A stretch of DNA of 64,000 nucleotides. Source: Lota lota (taxonomy: Eukaryota > Chordata > Actinopteri > Gadiformes > Lotidae). Below the pieces are notes generated by a model. The model saw only the letters and a program-made list of their open reading frames with translations, did no database searches and was not told the origin of the DNA. Shown one piece after another: positions 31,101 through 57,502 of this stretch (within the stretch, counting starts at the first letter, position 1; each line of letters starts with the position of its first letter). The stretch spans positions 1,932,501 to 1,996,500 of the forward strand of contig JACYXH010000438.1 of NCBI GenBank assembly GCA_026745465.1. Reading direction: 5' to 3'. The translations under genes and the position numbers were made by a program.

Positions 31101-33753
31101 TGTGCTCCGTGTGTGTCCATCTCTGTGATCTCCACAGTGTACGAGTCCACGGGATTGTTGTTTCCTGAGTCCCAGCGAATCAGGGCAGCTTCTGGGCAGC
31201 TACTGCAGCCCCTTTCCTTGATGGCTGGAGGTGACGGCACTGGGAGAGGTAGACACATTAACTTCTTCCTACTGTTGATGTCTAGTCTAATCTTTCCATT
31301 TTCGGGGTTTCTGGATACTGGGCCCTATAGCAGCTTGATTTAACACTTGTTTTAGTACGTAGTTTGTGTCTGTGTCGTACCTGTCATGTACAGAGCCTTC
31401 TCGCTGGCAGGGCTGATACCCGTGGTGTTGGTGGCCATCACCCACAGCTCGTACTGGGCGTTGGGAAGCAGATCGGTCACCCTGCAGTGGGTCTCTTTCA
31501 CCTTCACCTTGCAGACTGAACACAAGGACCAGCGTTAGTTAGAGGCTTCTCGGCTCTAGATGTACAAAGCCTTGCTGTACACCACATATTCTTCCTTTGA
31601 TTTTGTTCTTAAACTTATGTTAACTTCTATTATATTAGACATTACATTTCAAAAAGGTAAAAACTAATGTTTTGGGGTTTTGTTGACTTCCTATCTAATC
31701 CTAACCCCCTCTGGATGTGATGATTGTTAATGGTGATCTGCTGCTTCTTTATTCCGTTGCATGCCTGGCTGCATGAGAGCCCCAGATGTGTCACAAGACA
31801 TTCCCTTATCGTGGTGTTGTTTAAGAAGGGTTCGAGCGTAAGAGTAGTCACGGCTCTCGGCTTGGTATGGCACATATATGCTACATCGTCCATCGCAGCG
31901 TGGGTGGATCCACACCGTCGGTTCCGTGCGTGTTGTCCGCGGGCAAGTCCTCCAACACCGGTCTGTAGAAGAGTTCGTAGAACTCCACGGTGTCGTCGGA
32001 GAACAGGTTCCAGCGAACGCGCAGCGAGGTCTGGGTCGCAGAGTTCGCCATCTGGGGGTTGATGACCGGCGCAGAAGGAGCTGGAAGGAAATCAAAAGAA
32101 CAGAGAACAGAGTCTACAACGCTCAATTCATTGACGCATATTCAAATTTTACCGCATAATTGCATTCACAAATGGAGACCATTGCAGTTGATATTTTTCT
32201 GCAGACAATAGTTCACTCTTAGTCATTTAGCTGATTAGTTTAGCCAAAGTGAATTACAGCTAACCCTAGATGCAGGTCATTGGATTAGGGTTAGCAGGGG
32301 TTAGGGTTAGCAGGCACCTTATTAACCTTATTTCTCTATAGGGAACATGAGAGAACATGAGGATGATTTACAGAGAGTTGGGTGTCTAGTGCAATGCCTT
32401 CAACAAGGGAATGAATCATGAAATCGCATCATGTTTAAAAGCATTGACACAAGCTGTTGTGTACATAGTCAGTCCAGGAGTGGGGTTCTGCAGCTGGACA
32501 GTGGACAAGCCGGCACACCTGGAACAACACTGATGGAGTCCATCATGGTCTTCACATCGGACAAGTCGTCCTCAGGTGTGTTGAGCTCTAGGGCCGTGGA
32601 CAGCGTCAGGTCCATCTCCTCTTTGGCAAACTCCTCGATTCTGGTGAAGTAGGAAAAGGTGCATCAGAAGCCAGCACTTGAACCTACAGAACTCCATAAA
32701 GTGGGACCACAATAATTTCCATAATTCGATTATTAGTCGGTGTCCTGGTTATGTAGACGTTAGAAGTGCTGAAACGGTGCAAAGTGATTAGCCTTGTATA
32801 AATCAACACCATTCTCCTGCAGTCTGAGGGATCATTGGCAACACCCAGTGCACCCACATGCTGTATTAGACACACTGAACAAAGCTTTAATTACCTCTTA
32901 ATGGTGGGCATTACTGCCTGTCAATGAAGAACAAAGTGATTAAACAGAACCACAGACCCTTGATTCGGATAGCAATTACAATCATTCCATTTTTCCACAC
33001 TAAATACTCATTTGAACATTTAATGATTCATCGTTAAAGTGATTGCCAACGTTATTTTGTGCGTCTCGTTTTCACAATGGACTCTGGCTGAAGGCCCATG
33101 AAGACACACCTTCAGAAACAGCCTCTTGTCCTGGCTGCGGTAGATCCCCTGGGCCGTCTCGATGAGCTCCTTGGAGGAGTCTAATGTGCGCCCGCAGCCC
33201 AGCAGCTGTCCGTACAGAACCTCCAGCTGGCTCTTCTTGTCCTGGCCGAGCCGTGCGGCCCGCTGGTCGTAGCGCGCGGACAGGGTCTGGAGCACGTCAG
33301 CGTAGTGCTGCTCCAGGTGCTGCTCCCGACGCCCAAAGTTTTCCTGGGAACACATTGATGTGTGTTCATGTTTTTAGATGTTACATCAGTGTTTGTTTGC
33401 CATCAGCAGACACACACATACACACACAGGGTTGTGCTGAAGTCTGGTTATCAGTTCACATTTTCATTTCATATCTTGAGTTTGCACAACTTACAATGAT
33501 TAGGTAACACTTGGGCACCTCCAGTCAAAACGCCATTTCTGGGCAAAAGCAAATCGATATATTTTACCTCTACAGTTAGGAAGATTTCTTCCAGATGGCC
33601 TGCGAAGTTCTCCATCTCCACAACCTTCTCTTGAAGTTGGTTTCTTGTGACGGTCATTTCCTCGTCAGCCTCCTCCTGCTCCTCCTGCTCCTCTGCACTG
33701 AAACATTCCTCAATCACAGCCAGCACACCTCCTCTACTGTCGTACAGATCCAT
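28113..33753 (-). CDS. fsd2: fibronectin type III and SPRY domain-containing protein 2
   Basis: FSD2 is a muscle-enriched coiled-coil/FN3/SPRY protein related to the C-terminal half of MID-type TRIMs. Eleven coding exons, in transcript order: 33753-33568, 33343-33110, 32917-32895 (23-nt microexon), 32640-32519, 32080-31916, 31515-31381, 31224-31086, 30398-30265, 30018-29886, 29506-29330 and 28362-28113. Phases close for 565 aa. Domain order is an acidic coiled coil (about 1-145), a COS-like segment ending [11 protein letters not shown]3-1 ([15 protein letters not shown]), FN3-2 ([27 protein letters not shown]) and SPRY ([49 protein letters not shown]). The start is provisional: the model begins at MDLYDSRGG, but the mammalian protein has a longer N-terminus and an acceptor-like site just upstream (33771) could join an earlier exon. 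Confidence 0.92.
29748..29784. repeat. conserved interspersed fragment, copy 1
   Basis: A 36-bp stretch including 'caagccactagaggctgc' is identical at about 46834-46870 in whamm intron 10. It is probably part of an unclassified interspersed repeat. Confidence 0.55.
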
Positions 33754-34350
33754 GAGGAGAGGACGTCCTGCTATGGGACGGTACAACAGGGTTAGAAGCC
33801 TCTTCCAATGATTCTGTAGGGTAACCCTAACCCTGGACACGATATGTCCAAAAGCGGTAGGCATAGGATCATATGCTGCCAAGTAATATATATGCACATA
33901 TTTCAATAATAGATTGCAATTTACCGTGATGAATGCGTTAATGTCCTTTTAATAAGGCATTCATGGGTCGATTTAGGAGGGTAGGTTCGTCATGCTCAAA
34001 CGTTGCGTCCAAAGATGGATGTGACGGAAATAGATGTGGTGCACAAGGAGCTCAAATTACAAAATGAAACGTATTCTAATTCTTATTAAGCTGCTTGAAC
34101 TGGGGTTAGCGTGTACTAGCATAAAAGCCAAGAAAACGCTTGATTTAGGACAAATACTAGGATCAAGTGTAACATTGTAACAGTGTGTTTTTGAGAACAT
34201 GATCAACAGCTGATCCAAAAAGAGGAATTCCCGGTCACGTGGTTTTCTTTTTGAAAGGTCAAAGGTAAAGCTTCGTGACGTCAGAAATGGTGGCCGCTGT
34301 AAACACCAACACAGGCTCAAACATCGAGACGTAGCTCCGACACCTTCCTA
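33754..34350. promoter_or_regulatory. bidirectional promoter region of fsd2 and whamm
   Basis: Fewer than 600 bp separate the two divergent start codons. Near whamm there is an E-box in CLEAR-like context (GTCACGTGGT, 34234-34243), a perfect CRE TGACGTCA (34276-34283) and a YY1-like AAATGGTGGCCGC (about 34286-34298). No TATA box is seen. The CLEAR-like site would fit the autophagy/lysosome link of WHAMM; this is inference. Confidence 0.5.
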
Positions 34351-47272
<12,922 letters not shown>

Positions 47273-47894
47273 GGATGCACACATGTGTACACACACACAC
47301 ACACATACACACATATATATATATATATGACTTTAGTCTTCCAGTCTGATGGATACCAAATGCCAAGAGGTGAATGTAAATGTGTTGCTTTACCTCCAGC
47401 AGTAGCAATGAATGAACTGAATGTTACAGGATGACAGCTTGTCAGCCTATTACTATTATATTATAGTATCTGAATGCACAGCCAATCTCCAGACCCATGC
47501 ATTATTAGCACTACTATAACACCTGGTTTTTATTTTAATATCAATTGATTATTGCTACCATCCCAGGCATAGTCCAGATTATGACTTTATTATTAGCCAA
47601 AGCAATTTATCCTACAATTTCTGGGCTTTTTAATGTGTTTTTAATAAGAGATAATGAGGAATTTACAATAATTGGAAGAATGCCTTGTCCATTTAAACAT
47701 GTATGGAGGTTTTCTTCATAAAGTTGTATTCCTAATGCCAGGTAAAACTCTAACCCATGGCAAAACCCCGATTTTGCCATGTGGTTCCTGTCCTGAGATT
47801 AACATTTAGTTTGAAAGTTCTGGCCACGGACTCACCTTTTGCAATGAATACCACAAGCATTGTTGTCTTCAATTAAGACAATAATCTATTAAAG

Positions 47895-47900
47895 AATAAA
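47895..47900 (+). terminator. whamm: candidate whamm polyadenylation signal
   Basis: This is the first AATAAA found downstream of the whamm stop (47272). It implies a 3' UTR of about 640 bp with a short (CA)n/(TA)n near its start. Variant signals upstream cannot be excluded. Confidence 0.4.
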
Positions 47901-48384
47901 ACCTGTAAGGTCCCCCAGGCCAATTTAACTTGCAGTCAGCAGAAATATATGAATAGACCATTAACATGAATCAACGGAAGATGAAGTATTAGCAGATGGC
48001 CAAAATGATGGTTAATAGTTTACAGGGCTTTTGGTAAGGTAGCCAGAAATGTACATATGGTAGAATGTATTGCCATCTACTGTATGTGTGTGTAAAATGT
48101 TGATGAATGCACTGTTTTGTCTTCAGCCATACATTTGTGCTCATACTAGAGATGCGTATGCCTATTAATACCAGTATCGCGATTGTTTGTGTAAAAATAA
48201 AATCACTGAATACATCAATTATAAACACAACTATTAGCACACTATTTTGGGTAACCTTCCACATTATCTGTTCATACTTATATTTTATAGTTAGTCAGAA
48301 CATCATTTTCTCAATATATACATTTCTCCTTGAGTGCCACAACAAATGAACCTGCTCTTTTAAAAGCAGATGTATGGTCATTGT
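47901..48384. other. AT-rich intergenic DNA between whamm and homer2
   Basis: No gene, repeat array or RNA is recognised. Confidence 0.4.
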
Positions 48385-48541
48385 TTGGGGTATCTCCAGG
48401 TACATCACTGTAGCACTGTTTGGGGTCTCTCCAGGTACATCATTGTAGCACTGTTTGGGGTATCTCCAGGTACATCATTGTAGCACTGTTTGGGGTATCT
48501 CCAGGTACATCACTGTAGCACTGTTTGGGGTCTCTCCAGGT
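48385..48541 (+). repeat. acceptor-like tandem repeat, four units
   Basis: Units 'gtttggggtatctccaggtacatcattgtagcact'-like of about 38 bp each hold 'tctccag|gtacat'. The last copy leads directly into the open frame at 48542, mirroring the arrays seen at real exons of khdc4 and whamm. Confidence 0.85.
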
Positions 48542-48733
48542 ACATTCACGTGACCTGCGCATCCCAAGGAGAGAGGACTGGATACCGGAGTCCCTGATGT
48601 TGAAGGATCGACAGAGCTTTTACTTTTGTTTTAAAGCTGCAGACAAAGCTCTTCATTTAATTGACCCTTCAGACCCACAGGTCCAAGTAAAATACAATGA
48701 AACATGGATTGCCCCTCACTGCTGTTTGTGTTG
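48542..48733 (+). other. candidate exon of unknown gene
   Basis: After an acceptor (ctctccag) an open frame runs VHSRDLRIPRREDWIPES...AADKALHLIDPSDPQ, with a possible donor after CAG (gtccaag) near 48680; otherwise it ends in TGA at 48731-48733. The composition looks protein-like, but no domain was recognised. It may belong with the frame at 49253 to a decayed gene. Confidence 0.3.
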
Positions 48734-48959
48734 AATTACCTGGGCTCAGTCAATTCTAAAGTGCCTTGTTGATCATGCTTCTCATACAAGATTAAACAGT
48801 TTACAGCTGTTCCCTTTCGCCTTTACTATTTTTAAATGTTTCCACATTTGCATGAGTGATGACTAATGAACATTGTCAATTCAACGCTTTACCAAGCATT
48901 CATTTGACTTACTGTCCCCCCATCCCAACGACCCCACTGGCTCTTACATAACCCTACCT

Positions 48960-49235
48960 CAGAGCTGAGTCCATGCAGATCCTTCTAACCCTAACCGGCT
49001 CTCTCTTACATAACCCTAACTCAGAGAGCTGAGTCCATGCAGATCCTTCTAACCCTAACCGGCTCTCTCTTACATAACCCTAACTCAGAGAGCTGAGTCC
49101 ATGCAGATCCTTCTAACCCTAACCGGCTCTCTCTTACATAACCCTAACTCAGAGAGCTGAGTCCATGCAGATCCTTCTAACCCTAACCGGCTCTCTCTTA
49201 CATAACCCTAACTCAGAGAGCTGAGTCCATGCGAA
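48960..49235. repeat. 62-bp minisatellite with CCCTAA cores
   Basis: About four and a half units of 'tctcttacataaccctaac'/'tcagagagctgagtccatgc'/'agatccttctaaccctaacc'. Confidence 0.93.
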
Positions 49236-49252
49236 TGCTTGTGTTTCTTAGG

Positions 49253-49467
49253 AACATTTCAACAACGCAGATGATGGCGTCACACCAGTGAGGGTGGAGG
49301 AGAGGCAGTGGTGGCGGGGGAAGGTGAAGATGAGAGGATAGGAGGAGGGGGGCACACATGTCAGATGCAGGGTGATCCCTGACCACAAGCCATACCTGTG
49401 TCTGTGGGAGATTCCGGCAGCCACTGTTTCTATGGCAACGGGGATATCAGCGGCGCTGGCCCACAGT
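49253..49467 (+). pseudogene. candidate decayed exon of unknown gene
   Basis: After 'tgtttcttag' a frame reads EHFNNADDGVTPVRVEERQ and WWRGKVKMRG. One in-frame TAG (49339-49341) follows, and the same frame then continues open with HVRCRVIPDHKPYLCLWEIP. A protein-like frame broken by a single stop suggests a pseudogene. The family was not recognised. Confidence 0.3.
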
Positions 49468-51480
49468 GAGAGAGTCCTCTCTCTTTTAATGATGTTTCAC
49501 TAAATCGCCCACTCAACACCCATCATACACTCAGGCACATTCAAAAAGAGTCACACGGTGCCTCGTCAGAAAGAAGAGGTGTGTGAAAAGGAGTCTTGAC
49601 TATTTACACACCAGGTTTGCCCTTGGACTTGCCTTATCAGCATTCTGACAAAGAATGAACACAAAACTGCACGACTAACACAACTAGGAGGATTCCCGCA
49701 GTGGCTGGACACCGATTGACCTGAAAAGAGATCAACCAAACATGTAGATTTCATATAGTCAACCAGCCATGCACACATCTCTGTGCGGCTAAATGAGTGA
49801 GTGGGATTAAGTTGCCACGGCAACATGTCCTCTGGTCCACCACTGCAACTATCTCCACGGCGATGGAGGCGGGATGTGGAGTTCAGGCTTCCCACTTTCT
49901 CTGACTCGATTTCTCTTGATTTGGGAGGAAAGTATTCCAGCTTGTCAAAAACCTGCAGTTTATTTTGGTTTCCCGATCAATACTTTTTAAGAGCTATGGT
50001 TAGGATTGATGTACATCACCATGTTTCCCCATAGATTTGTATTCATGTCTTAAACCGAACAGACATAACTGTGCTGCCCTCCAATGCACATAAGAGTTAA
50101 AGTCACAAAATGTTTGCCCAAAAACTCATTTAGCTCAAAAAGTAAACGCTGAAGATAAGCTATGTCTTGTGGATGTGATGACCAAGCAAAGTACGTAGTC
50201 ATTAAGCTAGAACCGTGGCATAAACAAATAAGTGCAGTGTTTAAAACCGTATGTGTGCTTTAGCATAATATGGCATGTTACAATTCAAGTGAATGTAATA
50301 TCGAGACATCAATATATATGGAATACAGCCCAGTTGAACCTGTAAAGACCTCTGCCTCTGAAAAACACAAAAGTTGAAGTGAAAGAAAGACACAGACCCC
50401 ACCCAATTGTAATTAAACTATATTTTAAACAATTGTCGTTTCTATGGTACAATATTCAACTTAGCTCACGAAAGGAGGACAGGAGGCATTTGTGGGAAAA
50501 GGAGACGATCACAAGTAGTGCATTCTGGGGTCTGCCAACCACACCAGCAACGGGTTGTAAAATGATCCAGAGATAAAGATTACACACTTAAAAAACCACT
50601 GTGTCCTACACATTGTTCCTGCACGGTGTGTACCAGGCTGACCAATAGATGCTGTGTTTCCCCTTCTTTATACTTTAGACACAATCCTGCAATTAAGTTA
50701 TTTTATTAACAAAAAAATAAAGTCGTTCAGAAGCCATAGATCTGGTATGAATACATACATTGCAAAGTGTATTTGCGCAGAAATACACTTTGGGTTAAGG
50801 TAGTGTTCAGGGTTGATTCTAGAAAAATTACTTCTAAATAGGCACCCAAATAAATAAAGTTGTAAATCGAACAAGGAAGAAAAAAGTAATGAAGGATTGT
50901 AGATAGAAGGCCCCAGCCCTCTATAGCTTTTCTATGAAGTACACTTTCACATTATTATCCCAGTGTAGCAGCACAGATTCCCACCACCACCAGAAAAAAA
51001 CCTTGTATGGGAAGCACACCAATAGAACGTGTTTCGAACACGGACATCTTTGTTCTACAAAACACACAAATATCGTCAAACATGCAAAGAAAAAGAATGT
51101 ATTTTGATCACTTCACTCAAGGCAAAAGGGGTTCTTACAGTATACTAGTATTATTTGGATGAAAAACTCAAATTTCCCTCTTAATGCAAATAAATCTGTA
51201 TTCAAAGATGGCAGCAAACCTTTGGAACACTATTGCTGTCTTGTGTGACCATCTGTGAGCCTTTGATTCTGACTTCAATGTCAAAGAGGCATTGAAAAAA
51301 AAAAATGGCTTGACACTTTCACCTTTTACCCTACAATGTAAGTTGGTTTTTTCTTAACAAAAACCTCTTGCTTTGTAATAAACATGTTTTTCCCTCCACA
51401 AAAAAACATCTGCTTGGTAGTGATGTCACTATGATGTCATTGTCATGATGTTATCACTCGGCCAGAGTTTCCTCAGCTGG
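49468..51480. other. intergenic DNA, possibly including the homer2 3' UTR
   Basis: No coding frame is recognised. A minus-strand AATAAA (plus-strand tttatt at 50702-50707) could end a long homer2 3' UTR, but this is speculative. Confidence 0.35.
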
Positions 51481-51600
51481 AAGGGAAGGAGGGATGGTGT
51501 TAGGGAAGGAGGGATGGTGTTAGGGAAGGTGGGATGGGGCTAGGGAAGGTGGGATGGGGTTAGGGAAGGTGGGATGGGGCTAGGGTTAGGGAAGGTGGGA
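51481..51600. repeat. minisatellite 'gggaaggtgggatggggttag'
   Basis: Five to six copies of a 20-21-bp unit, with one internal TTAGGG. Confidence 0.9.
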
Positions 51601-51651
51601 TGGGGCTGTTCTAGCGCCGCCCGGAGGCACTTGAGTCGCGGCCTTCAATCA

Positions 51652-51790
<139 letters not shown>

Positions 51791-51869
51791 AACCTAAACT
51801 AAGTACAAACTGTCTTCAAACACCTGAGATAGACAGGGGCGGGGGCTCTGCCGTGTTCTCCCCTCTGTA

Positions 51870-51923
51870 GGGTCAGGGTCAGGGTCAGGGTCAGGGTCAG
51901 GGTCAGGGTCAGGGTCAGGGTCA
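51870..51923. repeat. (GGGTCA)n hexamer run
   Basis: Nine units of the same TCAGGG variant that makes up the array at 10776-11190. Confidence 0.95.
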
Positions 51924-52350
51924 GCAGTGCTGCTGTCGCGTTCCCTCTGGTGTTAGCCCAGTTAGCCCTTTTGTTCATAAAGCAAGCCTGGCTTCATTGA
52001 CATGGTACAAACAATCCTGGGGCTGAAACAAACGGTCAGGATCACAGATAGACGAGAATCCAAGAGCCCCCAACCGCCACCCAGCACCCATCTCCCCACC
52101 CTCGCCAGAACACAGCAGCTGGGAATGTCCCTACATTAAGCTCAACACAAAAAACAAGACTACATCCTCCCTCCACACATTTTACTCCACACTTTTTTCT
52201 GTAATAATTTTGTTCATTTCGATTCTTTTTGGAAAACCTAGAGCCGATTGTTCTGATTGGACCACACCTTTGGGTGAGGGGAAGAGGGAGGATGTCCTCG
52301 ACGACAATACAATGCTTTAAATCCCTTCATATCTTTTAACCCTTGACCCT

Positions 52351-55300
52351 TTAGTTGCCCACGCCCAGCTTGGACAAGCCCTGGCGGAACTCGTGCAGTT
52401 CGTCGATCTTGCCGTCCAGGATGTCCATGAACCTCTTGAGCTCCCCCTGGATGTTGCCCTGCTTCTGTCGGTTCTCGTCCACGTCCACCTGCAGACATCC
52501 TATCCTGCCCTCCAGATCCGCGTTCTTCGTCTCCGCAGTCTGCCACCAGGGAGATAGGAATTCATTCATTCATATCAAAATAAACATTGAAATCCTTTTT
52601 TTTATGTATAGCTTTAATAATAAAAAAATACAATAAACTAGACGTGCATTTCTTTTAAAGAATGTATGTGGTTGCAGGAGACAACTCGTCGTATGCACAA
52701 CTTTACATGAGCATGCTAACATGCTAATGCTAGCACGGCTAAAGCACGGCAAGTTTCAATTCCCTGGGCCACTTTGAAGCAGACTTGTGATTGATTGAAT
52801 AATGAGGCTGAGCGCGAGTTATAGCGCCCCCTGTGGTCAAAGTGGTACTTTGCTTTCCGGAGACCTGCTTACGCGCGGTTTCTATATGTGTACCAACTTT
52901 GAGAACCCTGAGTTCTCACCTGAACCCTAACCCATACTGGCCTACACACTAACCCTAACCTTCGGAACGGTTCAAGTCAGGGTTTTTTCCCCCATTGACG
53001 TCCATTAGAAGAAATAGATCAGTGAGCAGCTGCAACAGTGGCAGTTTGAAATGGACCCTGTGACGTCATCTTTCTGAGACATCCACACCAAACATTCCAC
53101 AATTCCTAAGGGGGGTGTTGTTGATGGGCCCACAAACTTATAGGTCCCTGTGCTGCTCTGAAGAAGACATAAAAAATCCTTTTTATAATCGTACCTGCGA
53201 ATAAATGCCCATTTTTAACAGAATAAAAAATCCCTTAAGGTCGTCAATAAGGACCATGTGTACCAAATGTTGTGTCATTTGGGTTTATGGGTCTTTTTCC
53301 CGATTCTTTCAAGGTTTTCCAAACTTTCAAGGTCCAGAAACATTGATCCAGATGGCCTTATGTGTCATGAGGAGAAAGGTTCAGCCAACAAGGCCCAGAT
53401 ACCAAGTTTCACATGAGGAGAAAGGTTCAGCCAACAAGGCCCAGATACCAAGTTTCACATGAGGAGAAAGGTTCAGCCAACAAGGCCCAGATACCAAGTT
53501 TCACATGAGGAGAAAGGTTCAGCCAACAAGGCCCAGATACCAAGTTTCACATGAGGAGAAAGGTTCAGCCAACAAGGCCCAGATACCAAGTTTCACAAGT
53601 TCTAGCATTGACTGCGAGTCATAGCGCCCCTTGTGGTCACAACGGTACCATACATTTTGGAGATCTGCTTAATTCTGGTTTACATATGTTTCAAATTGGA
53701 CAACTCCCAGGTGTAACATCTGGAGTGTTTTTTGCGTTTTTGCCCCATTCACTTTCCATAATAAATTATATGATAAAAAAATAAAGGTATGCAACGTTTG
53801 GTCTCTAAAAGTAGACGCGCACTGCACTGATATATGCAGACTGTTTGGCAGTGGTTTGGTTTTATTTCCTCAAAACCAATTACAGAAAACTGTAATTACG
53901 GAAAACTGTTATTACGGAAAACTGTTATTACAGAAAACTGTTATTACGGAAAACTGTTATTACGGAAAACTGTTATTACGGAAAACTGTTATTACAGAAA
54001 ACTGTTATTACAGAAAACTGTTATTACGGAAAACTGTTATTACGGAAAACTGTTATTACGGAAAATTGTAATTACGGAAAACTGTTATTACAGAAAACAA
54101 GGCGGAAGAATAATTGGAAGAATAATTAGAAGAATAAGAATAGTGTGGCTTGCTTTGCAACCACACTATTAATATTATGTCATTCTTAAAATGTATGAAA
54201 AGGGGGAGAATAGTCCAGTGGCTAGGAGTGGTTCCAATGGTTTGAAAGGTATTGCATTTGACCTCCAAAAGTCCCCAGATGAACCTGTAGGGTTAGTGAG
54301 TAAGAAGCACCCACAGTGCCTTCTCTATACTGGCCTGCACACTAACCCATACTGGCCTACACACTAACCCTGCACCTAACCCTGCACCTAACCCTAACCC
54401 ATACTGGCCTACACACTAACCCATACTGGCCTACACACTAACCCATACTGGCCTACACACTAACCCTAACCCTGCACCTAACCCTGCCCCATACTGGCCT
54501 ACACACTAACCCTAACCCATACTGGCCTACACACTAACCCTAACCCATACTGGCCTACACCCTAACCCTAACCCATACTGGCCTACACACTAACCCTAAC
54601 CCATACTGGCCTACACACTAACCCTAACCCATACCGGCCTACACCCTAACCCATACTGGCCTACACACTAACCCATACTGGCCTACACACTAACCCTGCA
54701 CCTAACCCTAACCCATACTGGCCTACACACTACCCCATACTGGCCTACACACTAACCCTGCACCTAACCCTAACCCATACTGGCCTACACACTAACCCAT
54801 ACTGGCCTACACACTAACCCTGCACCTAACCCTAACCCATACTGGCCTACACACTAACCCATACTGGCCTACACACTAACCCTGCACCTAACCCTAACCC
54901 ATACTGGCCTACACACTAACCCATACTGGCCTACACACTAACCCATACTGGCCTACACACTAACCCTAACCCTAACCCTGCACCTAACCCTGCACCTAAC
55001 CCTAACCCATACTGGCCTACACACTAACCCTAACCCATACTGGCCTACACACTAACCCTAACCCATACTGGCCTACACACTAACCCTAACCCATACTGGC
55101 CTACACACTAACCCTAACCCATACTGGCCTACACACTAACCCTAACCCATACTGGCCTACACACTAACCCTAACCCATACTGGCCTACACACTAACCCTG
55201 CACCTAACCCTGCACCTAACCCTAACCCATACTGGCCTACACACTAACCCATACTGGCCTACACACTAACCCTAACCCATACTGGCCTACACACTAACCC

Positions 55301-56543
55301 TAACCCATACTGGCCTACACACTAACCCTAACCCTAACCCATACTGGCCTACACACTAACCCTAACCCATACTGGCCTACACACTAACCCTAACCCATAC
55401 TGGCCTACACACTAACCCTAACCCTAACCCATACTGGCCTACACACTAACCCTAACCCATACTGGCCTACACACTAACCCTAACCCATACTGGCCTACAC
55501 ACTAACCCTAACCCTAACCCATACTGGCCTACACACTAACCCTAACCCATACTGGCCTACACCTAACCCTAACCCATACTGGAAAGAAATGGCCTATTTA
55601 ACAATTACATAACAGACCGTTTTGTAGAGTTTTCTACAGTGTTGTTTGGCTCATTGTTGAAAACAAGATCAGGTTACTACAGTAACTGTATACGCCTAAA
55701 AAATATAAATACTCCTAAAAAGTGATGTCCATGAGACTAAAATATGTGCTGTGTGGCGACACATGTCTGGCATATCTCAGTCAATAGTCAGGGTACTGGT
55801 TTATGCATAGTGGCTGATACTCCCAGTAAGTCTTCTAGACCGGCTGGCAACAGGAGTGACACATTAATGCCATAGAGACCAGAGTAGGGAGGTGTTTTAA
55901 ATAGCTCTAAACGGGTGGTGTGCGTGTGTGTGTGTGTGTGTACGTGTACGTGTACGTGCGTGTGTGCGTGTGTGCGTGCGTACATATTCTCCAGCTATTC
56001 TCTGAAACCAGAAGAGTCGGCTGTTCTTCTACAACAAGAACGCTGGCAGGACGGGTCGAAAAAAGGTACTTCAAAATAAAAAGGAAAACAACTAAAACAT
56101 GCTGCTTTCATGTGAAATAATTGTTAACATCAATAATGACTGAAGAGAAACCTCCCCAAGTAGTGTGCAGTGGGAGTACAAATGGTGTGCTTGAATACAT
56201 CCCAACTGGGTTGTTTTTTCAAATACCTTCTGCATCTGTGATCATCACAGACTTTCCTTTTGGATGGAGAGGGAGGAGGTATTCAAGGCACACCAATGTT
56301 ATTCCAATGTCTCTCGCCCCTCTTTGTTGTGCGATGCGCGTTAGCCAGGGAGAGGACACTGCCCCATCCCGTTAGGGTGATCCTAGTGATTCATGCAGCG
56401 GGCTGACGCAGAGTAAAAGCCTGTCCCGGGAAACCAAGCAAAGTCCAACACAAGAGTCCTCAGCACGCCATTCCTGGCTGTTTCTTTCCCCTCTCTTCAT
56501 GAAACACAAAGCATGAAAAAACTCAGCTGTGACTCAGAAGGTG

Positions 56544-56576
<33 letters not shown>

Positions 56577-57438
56577 TGTGTGCGTCCATGTGTGTGTGTG
56601 TGTGGGGGAGCACGTGCGTCATCAAAATGACAGCTCATGTCCTAGTCTTGATGTTGGGCGTAGCATCGTAAACACGACAGAACCTGGACGTTCAGGTTTT
56701 ACAGAGAGTAGTCTTGTGCACGTGGGAGGGTAAGGGTTAGAGATGCATTCCTGTGTGCTTCCTCTCTGTCAGGACGACTAGGGTTAGGGTTAGAGATGCA
56801 TTCCTGTGTGCTTCCTCTCTGTCAGTTTGGTTCAACAGTACTTCCATTAGTTACAGGCCTTTCTGATCACGTCAAGTCCATGTTATTTGTTTAGTCCTTA
56901 ATCCCAGCTACAGTCACAAAGGGGCTTCACAGGCCACACTATACACCCGATATACTAACTATACTAACACTGTACTAACCCCCAACCCCGAGTTCTCTAA
57001 AGGACAAGGGAAAACCTCCCAAATACTATAGGGAAGAAAGCTTGAGAAGGAACACCGAAGAGGGATCAGCTCTCCTTCCAGAATGGTAGCACAAAACAAA
57101 GCAGAAATTAAGGCTATGTACGATTACGATCTAACTAAACCATCAAGCTAATCCATACCCAAACTAAACCATCTAGCTAACCCGTTTTGGCGGAGATAAT
57201 GTGAGATAATGATATTTCCAAGCTAGGCAATGTGTTACAGCTAATGAAATTATAATGACTATACTAATAATAATAATCACAAGAATTCTAATCATATTCA
57301 TTACCACACACACACGTTTGTATGTGTGCGTGATGTTGCGTCAGAGGGTGAGGTGTGAACACACGCACACACACACACACGATGTAGCATCGTGTGTGTG
57401 TGTGTGCGTGATGTTGCGTCAGAGGGTGAGGTGTGAAC

Positions 57439-57502
<64 letters not shown>

